From NCBI RefSeq assembly GCF_020524545.1, contig NZ_JAIVLG010000009.1:1-64000 (forward strand): a DNA stretch of 64,000 nucleotides. The letters are read 5' to 3'. The notes under the pieces are model-generated. The model was given only the letters and a program-made list of their open reading frames with translations, had not been told where the DNA came from and made no database searches. Positions within the stretch are counted from its first letter, which is position 1. Each line of letters starts with the position of its first letter. The DNA is from Microbacterium paraoxydans (GTDB lineage: Bacteria > Actinomycetota > Actinomycetes > Actinomycetales > Microbacteriaceae). Shown piece by piece: positions 17,055 through 24,802 of this stretch. The position numbers and the translations under genes were made by a program.

Positions 17055-17407
17055 GCGACGAGAAGCCCACCCGTCGGGACATCCTGCGCCCGCTGCACCT
17101 CCTGCTGATCGCGCTGGGCTGCGGCGTCTTCGCCATGGTCGTGACGCTGGTCTCGACCGGAGCCTTCACCGCCAGGGTCAACACGGCGATCGCGAACGGG
17201 AGCTACGACGGGCTGACTCCTGTGGCGCTCGGTCTCGTGGTCGGCGGCGGCGCGTTCATCGTCACGCTCCTGATCCTGGCGATGCTGATCCTGGCGGTCG
17301 ACCCGGCCGATGTCACCAAGACGATCGACCGCCCCGTGTTGTACGACGAGCCCGAGCCCGAGGGCGGGGCGGACGGCGAGCAGCCCGGCCGCGCGGCTTC
17401 GTCGTGA
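17051..17407 (+). CDS. Two-helix membrane protein of unknown function
   Basis: A 118-residue protein with two hydrophobic helices (about 14-37 and 57-82), a short polar N-terminus and an acidic Glu/Pro-rich tail. The helix sequences are Gly/Val-rich, without charged residues that would suggest transport. Translation is probably coupled to the preceding gene by the ATGA overlap. Possibly a partner of that membrane protein. Confidence 0.7.
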   Translation: MSDEKPTRRDILRPLHLLLIALGCGVFAMVVTLVSTGAFTARVNTAIANGSYDGLTPVALGLVVGGGAFIVTLLILAMLILAVDPADVTKTIDRPVLYDEPEPEGGADGEQPGRAASS

Positions 17408-17483
17408 CCGGCAGGCGTGCGGCATCCGCTGCCGTTCCGCCCTCGCCCGGAATACTCGCGCCGTCCGACCGCTTGTTCCTGAA

Positions 17484-18914
17484 GTGACTGCCCCCGTCGA
17501 CCGCGCCTCCATCGGACTCCGTTCGGCGCGAGGCCCCATCCTCGGCGCGCTGATGCTCGCGACCGGCCTCATCGCGATCGACGCCACGATTCTCGCGACC
17601 GCCGTCCCCAGCATCGTCCGCGATCTCGGCAGCTATCAGCAGTTCCCCTGGCTGTTCTCGGTGTATCTGCTGGCGCAGGCGGTGAGCGTCCCCATCTACT
17701 CGCGGTTCGCCGACACAGTGGGTCGCAAGCCGATCATCCTTCTCGGGATCGGGCTGTTCCTGCTGGGCTCGGTGCTGTGCGGGTTCGCGTGGAGCATGCC
17801 CGCGCTGATCCTGTTCCGCCTCGTCCAGGGCTTGGGGGCCGGGGCGGTGGCGCCGATGGCGATGACGATCGTGGGCGACATCTACACGGTCGCCGAGCGC
17901 GCGAAGGTGCAGGGGTACATCGCGAGCGTGTGGGCGATCTCGTCGGTGGTCGGCCCCGCGCTCGGCGGCATCTTCGCGCAGCTCGACGCGTGGCGATGGA
18001 TCTTCTGGGTGAACATCCCGCTGTGTCTGATCGCCGCGTGGATGCTGCAGCTCAAGTACAAGGAGCAGAAGCAGACCCGTCGGCACCGGATCGACTACGC
18101 CGGAGCGGTCCTTCTCACGATCGGGCTCACGGGCCTGATCCTCGGGATGCTCGAAGGCGGGAACGCCTGGGACTGGATCTCCGTCCAGAGCGCGCTCTGC
18201 TTCGGGGTGGGCATCGTCGCCCTCGTGTTCTTCGCGATGGTCGAGCGGCGGGCGGCAGAGCCGATCGTCGACCTCCGCCTCGCGGCACGGCCGCTGATCC
18301 TGACGACCACGCTCGTGTCACTCGGGGTGGGGGCTCTCATGATCGGCGTCACCAGCTTCGCTCCCGCCTACCTGGAAGGGTCGCTGGGCATCGCGCCCCT
18401 CCTGTCCGGCCTCGCGGTCGCCGCCTTGACGCTCGGCTGGCCCATCGCCGCAGCGAACGTCGGCAGGCTCTACCTGCGCATCGGGTTCCGCCGCACCACC
18501 CTGATCGGGATGAGCATCGCCACGGTCGCGGCGACCGCGCTGGCCGTTGTCTCCTCCTGGCCGAATCCGTACGTGGTCTCTGTGATCGCGTTCGTGCTCG
18601 GCTTCGGTCTCGGGTGGTCGGCGGCGCCGACCCTGATCGCCGCGCAGTCGTCGGTGGGCTGGGGCGAACGCGGCGCCGTGACGGGCATGAACGCCTTCGC
18701 ACGTTCCGCCGGGAGTGCCGTGGGCGTGGCGGTGTTCGGGGCGATCTCCAACGCGGTCATCGCACAGGGAGCAGGCGCCGATGATCCGCAGACGATCATC
18801 CACGCCTCGGTGTGGGTGTTCGTCGCGGTCGCGGCGACGGCCGTGCTCACGCTGCTCGCGGCCGCGTTCATGCCGCGCGATCACGTGTCCGAGCTCTCGG
18901 GCGAACCCGCGTAG
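17484..18914 (+). CDS. MFS drug transporter, DHA2 (14-helix) family
   Basis: A 476-residue MFS exporter with fourteen predicted helices. It has the family motif in helix 1 (LIAIDATILATAVPSI), motif A in the loop between helices 2 and 3 (RFADTVGRKPII) and the antiporter motif C region (VVGPALGG) in helix 5. It uses the proton gradient to expel drugs or metabolites. The GTG at 17484 is taken as start because the family N-terminus begins there; the ribosome site is weak. It is convergent with purB (13 bp apart). Confidence 0.92.
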   Translation: MTAPVDRASIGLRSARGPILGALMLATGLIAIDATILATAVPSIVRDLGSYQQFPWLFSVYLLAQAVSVPIYSRFADTVGRKPIILLGIGLFLLGSVLCGFAWSMPALILFRLVQGLGAGAVAPMAMTIVGDIYTVAERAKVQGYIASVWAISSVVGPALGGIFAQLDAWRWIFWVNIPLCLIAAWMLQLKYKEQKQTRRHRIDYAGAVLLTIGLTGLILGMLEGGNAWDWISVQSALCFGVGIVALVFFAMVERRAAEPIVDLRLAARPLILTTTLVSLGVGALMIGVTSFAPAYLEGSLGIAPLLSGLAVAALTLGWPIAAANVGRLYLRIGFRRTTLIGMSIATVAATALAVVSSWPNPYVVSVIAFVLGFGLGWSAAPTLIAAQSSVGWGERGAVTGMNAFARSAGSAVGVAVFGAISNAVIAQGAGADDPQTIIHASVWVFVAVAATAVLTLLAAAFMPRDHVSELSGEPA

Positions 18915-18927
18915 CCGCGAGAGCGGG

Positions 18928-20310
18928 TCAGCGCGCCAGGCGCTCCGCCAGACCGGTGTAGGTCGCGGGGGTCAGCGCGAGGAGCCGCTGTTTGGCGGCG
19001 TCCCCGATCTCGAGTCCTTCGACGAAAGCGGCGAGCTCGGCGGCGCCCACCCGGTGGCCGCGCGTGAGCTCCTTGAGCAGCGCGTACGGATCGGTGATCG
19101 TCGACCGACCGGCCACCACCTCGGCGCGGATGACGGTCTGGATGGCCTCAGCGAGGACCTCCCAGTTCACGTCGAGGTCGGCGAGCAGCACGTCGCGTGA
19201 GAGCGAGATCGCGTTGAGCCCGCGGCGCAGGTTGTCGAGCGCGAGCAGCGAGTGACCGAAGGCCACGCCGATGTTGCGCTGCGTGGTGGAGTCGGTGAGG
19301 TCGCGCTGCAGGCGGCTGGTGACGAGGGTCTGGCCCAGCGATGCGAGCAGGGCGCCCGAGATCTCGAGGTTCGCCTCGGCGTTCTCGAAGCGGATCGGGT
19401 TGATCTTGTGCGGCATCGTCGACGAGCCGGTGGCTCCGGCGACCGGGATCTGCGCGAAGTACCCGAGCGAGATGTAGGTCCAGACGTCCGTGGCGAGGTT
19501 GTGCAGGATCCCGCCGGCGTGCCGCACGCGGTCGTAGAGCTCGACCTGCCAGTCGTGCGACTCGATCTGGGTCGTGAGGACGTTGAAGCCCAGTCCCATG
19601 CCCTCGATGTACTCGCGGGCGATCGTCGGCCAGTCGGCGTCGGGGTCGGCAGCGAGATGCGCCGACCAGGTGCCGGTCGCACCCGAGAACTTGGCGAGGT
19701 AGTCGGAGGCCGCGATCTGACCGCGCACGCGCTCCAGGCGCCAGGCGAACACCGCGAGTTCCTTGCCCATGGTCGACGGGGTCGCGGGCTGGCCGTGCGT
19801 GCGCGAGAGCATCGCCGCGTCGGCGTGCTCGACGGCGAGTTCACGGAGCTTCGCGATGACCGCGTCGAGGCCGGGGAGCCAGACCTGCTCGACCGCGCGC
19901 TTCACGGTGAGGGCGTAGGAGGCGGAGTTGATGTCCTCGCTCGTGGCGGCGAAGTGGGTGAGCTCGGCGATGGCGTCGAGGCCGAGTGTCGAGAGGCGGT
20001 CACGCACGAGGTACTCGATGGCCTTCACGTCGTGCTGGGTGACGGCTTCCTTCTCGGCGAGCCAGTCGATCTCGGCCTGGCCGAAGTCGCGGTACAGCGC
20101 GCGCAGGCGGTCCTTGTCGGAGTCCGAGAGCGGTGTCGTCTCGAACAGCGAGCGGTCGGTCAGGGCGATCAGCCACTCGACCTCGACCTCGACGCGCGCG
20201 CGGTTGAGGCCGGCTTCGGAGAGGAAGTCGGCGAGACCGGTGACGGCGCCGCGGTAGCGGCCGTCGAGCGGGCTCAGGGGCTGCGGCGGGAGCGAAGGCT
20301 GGAAAGTCAG
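18928..20310 (-). CDS. purB: Adenylosuccinate lyase, apparent CTG start
   Basis: A 460-residue fumarase-superfamily lyase acting twice in purine synthesis (SAICAR to AICAR, adenylosuccinate to AMP). Signature loop GSSTMPHKINPIRFE with the catalytic Ser. The N-terminal family motif SPLDGRYR lies at residues 13-20, far upstream of the first in-frame ATG (20028). No ATG, GTG or TTG lies in frame between them. CTG at 20308-20310 has AGGAGG exactly 6 nt upstream and is the best start. Confidence 0.93.
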   Translation of the reverse strand: MTFQPSLPPQPLSPLDGRYRGAVTGLADFLSEAGLNRARVEVEVEWLIALTDRSLFETTPLSDSDKDRLRALYRDFGQAEIDWLAEKEAVTQHDVKAIEYLVRDRLSTLGLDAIAELTHFAATSEDINSASYALTVKRAVEQVWLPGLDAVIAKLRELAVEHADAAMLSRTHGQPATPSTMGKELAVFAWRLERVRGQIAASDYLAKFSGATGTWSAHLAADPDADWPTIAREYIEGMGLGFNVLTTQIESHDWQVELYDRVRHAGGILHNLATDVWTYISLGYFAQIPVAGATGSSTMPHKINPIRFENAEANLEISGALLASLGQTLVTSRLQRDLTDSTTQRNIGVAFGHSLLALDNLRRGLNAISLSRDVLLADLDVNWEVLAEAIQTVIRAEVVAGRSTITDPYALLKELTRGHRVGAAELAAFVEGLEIGDAAKQRLLALTPATYTGLAERLAR

Positions 20311-20333
20311 GGGAATCCTCCTGATCGGGCCCC

Positions 20334-20846
20334 TCAGATGCGGGGCGTGCGGGGCTGGCGCAGGGCGGGCTCGAGTTGGCGGAACAGACCCCGGGTCGCC
20401 GTCTCAATCATACCGAGCACCGAATCGAACATCTCCGCGCCCGCGTAGTAGGGGTCGGGGACATCGTGCGTCGACGCGTTCGGGTCGAAGGCCATCAGCA
20501 GGGTGACCTTGCCCTCCTCGTCTTCGTCGCGCGCCCACTCCCGCAGGATGCGCTCGTGCGTGCGGTCGAGTGCGACGACGAGGTCGTTCTCGCCGAAGGA
20601 GGCGAACGTGAACTGCCGTGCGCGGTGCAGCGAGCCGTCGTATCCGCGGCGGGAGAGCGAGTCGATCGTGCGTTCGTCGGCGCGCTCGCCGAGGTGCCAG
20701 TCTCCGGTTCCCGCACTGCGGGAGACGATGCGCGAGCCGAGTCCCTGCTTCTCGGCGAGGTCGCGGAAGACCACCTCGGCCATGGGGGAGCGGCAGATGT
20801 TCCCCGTGCACACGAAGATCACGCGGAAGGGAACGGGGGCTGTCAC
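20334..20846 (-). CDS. Low-molecular-weight protein-tyrosine phosphatase
   Basis: A 170-residue phosphatase with the P-loop VCTGNICRSPMAEV (nucleophilic Cys, catalytic Arg) and the general acid in VPDPYYAG. It removes phosphate from tyrosine in proteins such as Wzc-type kinases; in mycobacteria the homologue PtpA is secreted. The GTG at 20846 is chosen over an ATG at 20873 because it gives the normal N-terminus; both are open. The stop lies 23 bp before the purB start, so the two may be co-transcribed. Confidence 0.9.
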   Translation of the reverse strand: MTAPVPFRVIFVCTGNICRSPMAEVVFRDLAEKQGLGSRIVSRSAGTGDWHLGERADERTIDSLSRRGYDGSLHRARQFTFASFGENDLVVALDRTHERILREWARDEDEEGKVTLLMAFDPNASTHDVPDPYYAGAEMFDSVLGMIETATRGLFRQLEPALRQPRTPRI

Positions 20847-20959
20847 AGGTACATTCTGCCCGCCTCCGGCCATCCTGCACAGCGTGGGGGAGCTCCCGTC
20901 TCTCCACTGGCTGCGGGATTCGCGCTCGGAGCCGTTGGCCGATCGCGCAGGCTGAAGCC

Positions 20960-21217
20960 ATGTACTCGCTCGCCCCTGGTCGTGTCTCCACCTCTGCCGA
21001 ACTCTGGGCTCGGCTCGTCGCCCATCAAGCGATCGGGTCGGCCGTCTCGACACTGGAGGAGGCCGGTGCGGCGCTCGTGGAACTCGTCGACGACGCGGAC
21101 TGGCAGTCAGAAGGGTTCCGTGCGCTGCACGACCTGCTGGGGCGGCTTCGCGATGAGACGGGCGCTGAGCTCGGGCGGCTGACGGTCCGGGAGTGGGAAC
21201 TCGGAGGGCACGGGTGA
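20960..21217 (+). CDS. WXG100-like small helical protein
   Basis: An 85-residue, almost wholly helical acidic protein with a central turn DDADWQSEGFRALHDLL, resembling the WxG hairpin turn of ESAT-6/WXG100 proteins. No signal peptide. A CAGGCT element sits 6 nt before ATG 20960. It overlaps the next gene by 4 bp (GTGA). The pairing with a protein that starts with similar helices suggests a heterodimer, possibly an ESX substrate or chaperone. WXG100 membership is inferred from pattern, not proven. Confidence 0.6.
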   Translation: MYSLAPGRVSTSAELWARLVAHQAIGSAVSTLEEAGAALVELVDDADWQSEGFRALHDLLGRLRDETGAELGRLTVREWELGGHG

Positions 21218-22497
21218 GCGGGCTCGAGATCGGGCATGGCGGCGCGATCGCCGTCGACACCGGACAGTTGCGCGACCTCGGGTCCCGCCTGCGCGGGGTG
21301 GCCGAGCGCTACGAAGAAACCCGCGCTGCGGTCCTGCGCGCACAGGAGGCGATCCTGTCCGCGCCGGCCGCCTGCCCGGAGGTCGACGTGAACGCCCTGG
21401 GAGTGAGCGTCGAGCGCCTCGGCGCACTGAGGGCTGAGCTCGATGACGCGTGCGTGGGGACCGAGCTGATGGCCGATGCTTTCGAGGTGGTCGAGCTGCG
21501 GGCCGAGGTCGAGGCGCTCGCTCTGACCGATGCCGCGGCTGCGGCCGTCGCGGAGGCGCGTCTCGCGCAGCTGGTGAGCGGCGACGAGCGGGTCGGGGTG
21601 ATGGCCGCGTGGCTGGTGGAGGACTGGGAGGATCGGCGGTTCCAGGGAGTGGGCCGCCAGTTCGATGCGGGAGGCCTGCTGTCGCCCCTGTTCTTCGCGG
21701 GCGCGTTCATCGGCGTCACCACAGGACTCGGTGCGGTGGGCACGGGGGCACCGCTGAAGGGACAGGCGGATCCGGTGCGGGTGACTGCGGTCAAGGCCTC
21801 GACCCCGGCCGCGCCGCAGGACCTCGCCGGCGCGCTCCGTCGGATGCCGTCCGCGACCGCGCAGGTGGCGGTGGAGAAGTACACGATGTCCGACGGCGCG
21901 ACTCGCTACGTGACGTACATCTCGGGCACGAGGAACGGTGTGCCCTGGGCGGGCGGAGAGGAGGAGCCGTGGGACATGAAGTCGAACGTCGAGCTCTATC
22001 AGGGCCACAGGTCGGCGTCGTATCAGGCGACCCTCGACGCGCTGGCGGCGGCGGGGGCGGAGCCGGGCGACCGCGTCGACGTCGTCGCCTACTCGCAAGG
22101 GGGCATGATCGCCGCGCACCTGGCGACGGAGAGTCCGTACGACGTCGGCATGCAGGTGACCGCGGGGAGTCCGCAGCAGCCTCTGCTGGGGGACGATCAG
22201 ACGCTCATCCAGCTTCGGCATTCCGATGACCTGGTCTCGAACCTCGCCGCGGGAGGGTCTGCGGCAGGCACCGGGTCGGCGGACAGTTTCACGGCGACGC
22301 GCGTCGGTGATCCCCGGGCCGGGCTTCAGGATCTCGCGCTGCGTGCCCACGCGCTCGAGACGTACATCGAGACGGCTGAGATGGTGGATGCGTCCGATGA
22401 TCCACGGGCCGAGGCGCTCGACGCCTACTGGGCCGAGCTCGCCACCGCGGCGGAGGTCGAACGCACCGAGTATCGTGCCGAGAGAACGCCCCGGTGA
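21214..22497 (+). CDS. Helical-domain plus alpha/beta-hydrolase protein
   Basis: A 427-residue protein. Residues 1-150 are long Ala/Leu/Glu helices (VDTGQLRDLGSRLRGVAERY) of WXG100/LXG flavour. Residues 155-190 include a Gly-rich hydrophobic stretch. The C-terminal part (about 220-400) is a lipase-like alpha/beta hydrolase with nucleophile elbow VAYSQGGMIAAH, similar to the YSQG elbow of cutinases and mycobacterial PE-PPE lipases. GTG start overlaps the upstream WXG-like gene. No classical signal peptide, so export, if any, would need a specialised route. Function unknown. Confidence 0.65.
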   Translation: MSGLEIGHGGAIAVDTGQLRDLGSRLRGVAERYEETRAAVLRAQEAILSAPAACPEVDVNALGVSVERLGALRAELDDACVGTELMADAFEVVELRAEVEALALTDAAAAAVAEARLAQLVSGDERVGVMAAWLVEDWEDRRFQGVGRQFDAGGLLSPLFFAGAFIGVTTGLGAVGTGAPLKGQADPVRVTAVKASTPAAPQDLAGALRRMPSATAQVAVEKYTMSDGATRYVTYISGTRNGVPWAGGEEEPWDMKSNVELYQGHRSASYQATLDALAAAGAEPGDRVDVVAYSQGGMIAAHLATESPYDVGMQVTAGSPQQPLLGDDQTLIQLRHSDDLVSNLAAGGSAAGTGSADSFTATRVGDPRAGLQDLALRAHALETYIETAEMVDASDDPRAEALDAYWAELATAAEVERTEYRAERTPR

Positions 22498-22505
22498 TGG
22501 GGATC

Positions 22506-22910
22506 TCAGTCGCGGCGCGAGTTCTTGTTCTGCGGGCGCAGGATGAAGCCGAAGATGCCGTTGATCACCGAGATGATGAGCGCGGCGAGCACGCCCCACC
22601 AGAAGTCCCCGACCGCGAGGCCCCATCCGAAGCCGCTCGTGATCCACGCCGTCAACCACAACAGGAAGCCGTTGATGACGAAGCCGATCAGGCCGAGTGT
22701 GAGGATGTAGAGGGGGAACGCCACGATCTTCACCACCGTGCCGATGATCGTGTTCACGAGCGCGAAGATCGCGGCCACCGCGAGCAGGGTGAGCACGAGC
22801 TGCAGGGTCTCACCGGGAGGGAAGGCCGTGATGGTCACCTGCAGGGCGGGGATCAGTGTGACCACCCAGAGGGCGAAGGCGTTGACGACGACACGGATGA
22901 TGAAGCGCAT
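22506..22910 (-). CDS. Phage_holin_4_2 family membrane protein
   Basis: A 134-residue protein with four transmembrane helices, typical of the DUF/Phage_holin_4_2 family (segments FALVNTIIGTVVKIVAFPL and LIGFVINGFLLWL, conserved FWWGVLAALIISVIN). Despite the family name these are chromosomal genes with no phage link; the role is unknown. It ends with a short basic tail and is convergent with the hydrolase gene (8-bp gap). Confidence 0.85.
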   Translation of the reverse strand: MRFIIRVVVNAFALWVVTLIPALQVTITAFPPGETLQLVLTLLAVAAIFALVNTIIGTVVKIVAFPLYILTLGLIGFVINGFLLWLTAWITSGFGWGLAVGDFWWGVLAALIISVINGIFGFILRPQNKNSRRD

Positions 22911-22976
22911 AGTCCGACCAGTGTCCCACGGGCGTCCGCGGGTGTCAGCCCGTGGGGGCGCTGACCGTGCGGATGC

Positions 22977-23339
22977 TCAGCGCCGATTCGACCGGAACAG
23001 TGCGGCGATCTCATCGAGATCGGCGAGGTTCTGCGCGGCACGGAGGATGAGATCGAAGGCGACCTCCGTGTCCATGTCGATGAGGACGCTGTTCATCTCG
23101 AGGAAGGTGAGAGTGATGACCCAGGAGAAGCGCTTGTTGCCATCGAACAACGGGTGGTTCTGGCTCAGTGACGACAGGAGAGCGGCAGCCTTCACGTCGA
23201 GGTCCGGGTAGGCCTCGACACCGAACATCGAACTGGAGGGGCGTGCCAGTGCGGAGGAGAGCAGGCCGATGTCTCGGATGTGGAGGCCCAGTTCCTCGGC
23301 GACCGCGACGGCGTGTGGAAGCTCGACGTACCGGGTCAC
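22977..23339 (-). CDS. Doc/Fic-type toxin of a toxin-antitoxin pair
   Basis: A 120-residue death-on-curing protein with the Fic-fold active motif HPLFDGNKR preceded by LSQN. Doc toxins phosphorylate EF-Tu; other Fic proteins AMPylate. The canonical invariant residues (His, Asp, Asn, Lys, Arg) are all present, so it looks active. GTG start 23339 overlaps the antitoxin stop by 4 bp, the usual antitoxin-first arrangement. Family length is normal (about 125). Confidence 0.9.
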   Translation of the reverse strand: MTRYVELPHAVAVAEELGLHIRDIGLLSSALARPSSSMFGVEAYPDLDVKAAALLSSLSQNHPLFDGNKRFSWVITLTFLEMNSVLIDMDTEVAFDLILRAAQNLADLDEIAALFRSNRR

Positions 23340-23542
23340 GCGTCTTCGAGCTTCTTGAGAAGGTCGGCGTACCGGTCGGCGATGCCGCGGGCGATGGTCA
23401 CCGCCTGCTCGGTGGTCACCTCTTCGCGGAGGAAGCGATCCGCCGCCTCGATCAGGAGGGCGTGCTTGGACGTGTGTCGTCGCGATGCCAGCTCGCCGAG
23501 CTGTGCATCGAGTTCTTCCGGGAGTCGCACCGTCATAGCCAT
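23336..23542 (-). CDS. Ribbon-helix-helix antitoxin
   Basis: A 68-residue protein. An N-terminal RHH DNA-binding fold (AMTVRLPEELDAQLGELASR, then SKHALLIEAADRFL) and a C-terminal helical tail (RGIADRYADLLKKLEDA) would bind and neutralise the toxin. Translation may begin at ATG 23542 or at the second ATG 23536. The palindrome TACCAAAATGGTA at the start is the likely autoregulatory operator. Confidence 0.88.
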   Translation of the reverse strand: MAMTVRLPEELDAQLGELASRRHTSKHALLIEAADRFLREEVTTEQAVTIARGIADRYADLLKKLEDA

Positions 23543-23554
23543 ACCAAAATGGTA
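23542..23554. promoter_or_regulatory. Candidate operator of the toxin-antitoxin pair
   Basis: TACCAAAATGGTA is a perfect palindrome (TACCA-AAA-TGGTA), AT-rich against a GC-rich background. It overlaps the first base of the antitoxin start codon, the expected place for RHH-mediated repression. Confidence 0.6.
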
Positions 23555-23615
23555 CCACCGCGCACCCGGCGAGAACAGGGGAGTATCGACACTCCTGCCC
23601 TGGCCGCAGCCCTCG

Positions 23616-23621
23616 TAGACT
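23616..23621 (+). promoter_or_regulatory. -10 element, leaderless type
   Basis: TAGACT lies 7 nt before GTG 23629, with no Shine-Dalgarno. The string TAGACTCGACGT recurs at 36098, also directly before a start codon. Confidence 0.5.
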
Positions 23622-23628
23622 CGACGTC

Positions 23629-24696
23629 GTGACCGAGCCGATCCTGCCCCGCATTCGTCCTGCCATCGCCGCCCTCGCGCCGTACCGTCAGGGCAAGCAA
23701 GCGGGGCCAGACGCGTTCAAGCTCTCCAGCAACGAGAACCCCTTCGATCCGCTGCCCGCTGTGTTGGAGGCACTGGAGCGGACGACGCCGGTCAACCGCT
23801 ACCCGGATGCCACCGCGACCCGTCTGCGCGAACGACTCGGTGCTCGCTACGGCGTCGAGCCCGATCAGGTCCACGTCGCCTCCGGCAGCGTCTCGATCCT
23901 GCATCAGCTGATCCTGGCGACCGCGTCGGAGGGCGATGAGGTCATCTACGCCTGGCGGTCCTTCGAGGCGTATCCGAGCCTGCCGCTCGTGGCGGGCGCG
24001 ACCGGGGTGCAGGTGCCGCTCACCGCGGACTCCCGGCACGACCTCGGTGCCATGGCCGACGCCGTCACCGACCGCACGGGCGCGATCATCCTGTGCACGC
24101 CCAACAATCCGACCGGGCCCATCATCACCTCGGCGGAATTCGCCGCTTTCGTCGAGCGCGTCCCGAACGACGTCCTGATCATCCTCGACGAGGCGTACGC
24201 CGAGTTCGTCACGGCACCCGATGCGGTCGACGGTCTCGCCGAGCGGGTGTTCGACGCGCACCCGAACGTCGTGGTGCTGCGGACGTTCTCCAAGGCGTAC
24301 GGCCTCGCCGGGCTCCGCGTCGGCTACGCGATCGGGCACGAGAAGGTGCTCGACGCCGCACGCACCACGGGAATCCCGCTGTCCGTCACCTCGGCCGCGG
24401 AGAACGCCGCGATCGCGAGCCTCGACGCCGAGGCGGAGCTCCTCGAACGCGTCGCCGTGATCGTCGAGCGACGTGATCGCCTGGTGCAAGGTCTCCGCGC
24501 GCAGGGCTGGGACGTCCCGGACTCCCAGTCGAACTTCGTGTGGCTGCCCACGGGGGAGAGCACCGACGAGGTCGCCGCGGCCTTCGTCGCCGGCGACCTC
24601 ATCGTCCGTCCGTTCTCCGGCGACGGCATCCGCATCTCGGTCGGCGAGGAAGCCTCCATCGCTCGCGTGCTGGAGGTTGCGGCTTCCGTCCGCTGA
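23629..24696 (+). CDS. Histidinol-phosphate/aromatic aminotransferase
   Basis: A 355-residue fold-type I aminotransferase. It has FKLSSNENPFDP near the N-terminus, CTPNNPTGP, LDEAYAEF and the Schiff-base Lys in TFSKAYGLAGLRVGYA. It either makes histidinol phosphate or, as in the Corynebacterium/Mycobacterium Pat/HisC2 branch, transaminates aromatic amino acids. No other his gene lies nearby, which favours the Pat-like role. GTG start. Confidence 0.88.
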   Translation: MTEPILPRIRPAIAALAPYRQGKQAGPDAFKLSSNENPFDPLPAVLEALERTTPVNRYPDATATRLRERLGARYGVEPDQVHVASGSVSILHQLILATASEGDEVIYAWRSFEAYPSLPLVAGATGVQVPLTADSRHDLGAMADAVTDRTGAIILCTPNNPTGPIITSAEFAAFVERVPNDVLIILDEAYAEFVTAPDAVDGLAERVFDAHPNVVVLRTFSKAYGLAGLRVGYAIGHEKVLDAARTTGIPLSVTSAAENAAIASLDAEAELLERVAVIVERRDRLVQGLRAQGWDVPDSQSNFVWLPTGESTDEVAAAFVAGDLIVRPFSGDGIRISVGEEASIARVLEVAASVR

Positions 24697-24790
24697 ATGC
24701 CTCCCGCGGGCGTCATCGCCCGTGTTTCTCCGGTTTCCGGGCAGTTGCAAGGGTGTCCTAGGTATGCGTGACCGGGCATGCGGGCGCGGG

Positions 24791-24796
24791 TAGCGT
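24791..24796 (+). promoter_or_regulatory. -10 element, leaderless type
   Basis: TAGCGT lies 6 nt before GTG 24803, the first gene of the 2-oxoacid dehydrogenase operon. Confidence 0.4.
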
Positions 24797-24802
24797 GAGA
24801 GC

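Noticed and set aside
20028..20310. purB starting at the first ATG (20028)
   Set aside because: That would delete the conserved SPLDGRYR region, which is encoded upstream in the same frame behind AGGAGG.
22506..22910. Prophage remnant suggested by the holin-type family name
   Set aside because: The family is a common chromosomal four-helix membrane protein and no other phage gene is nearby.
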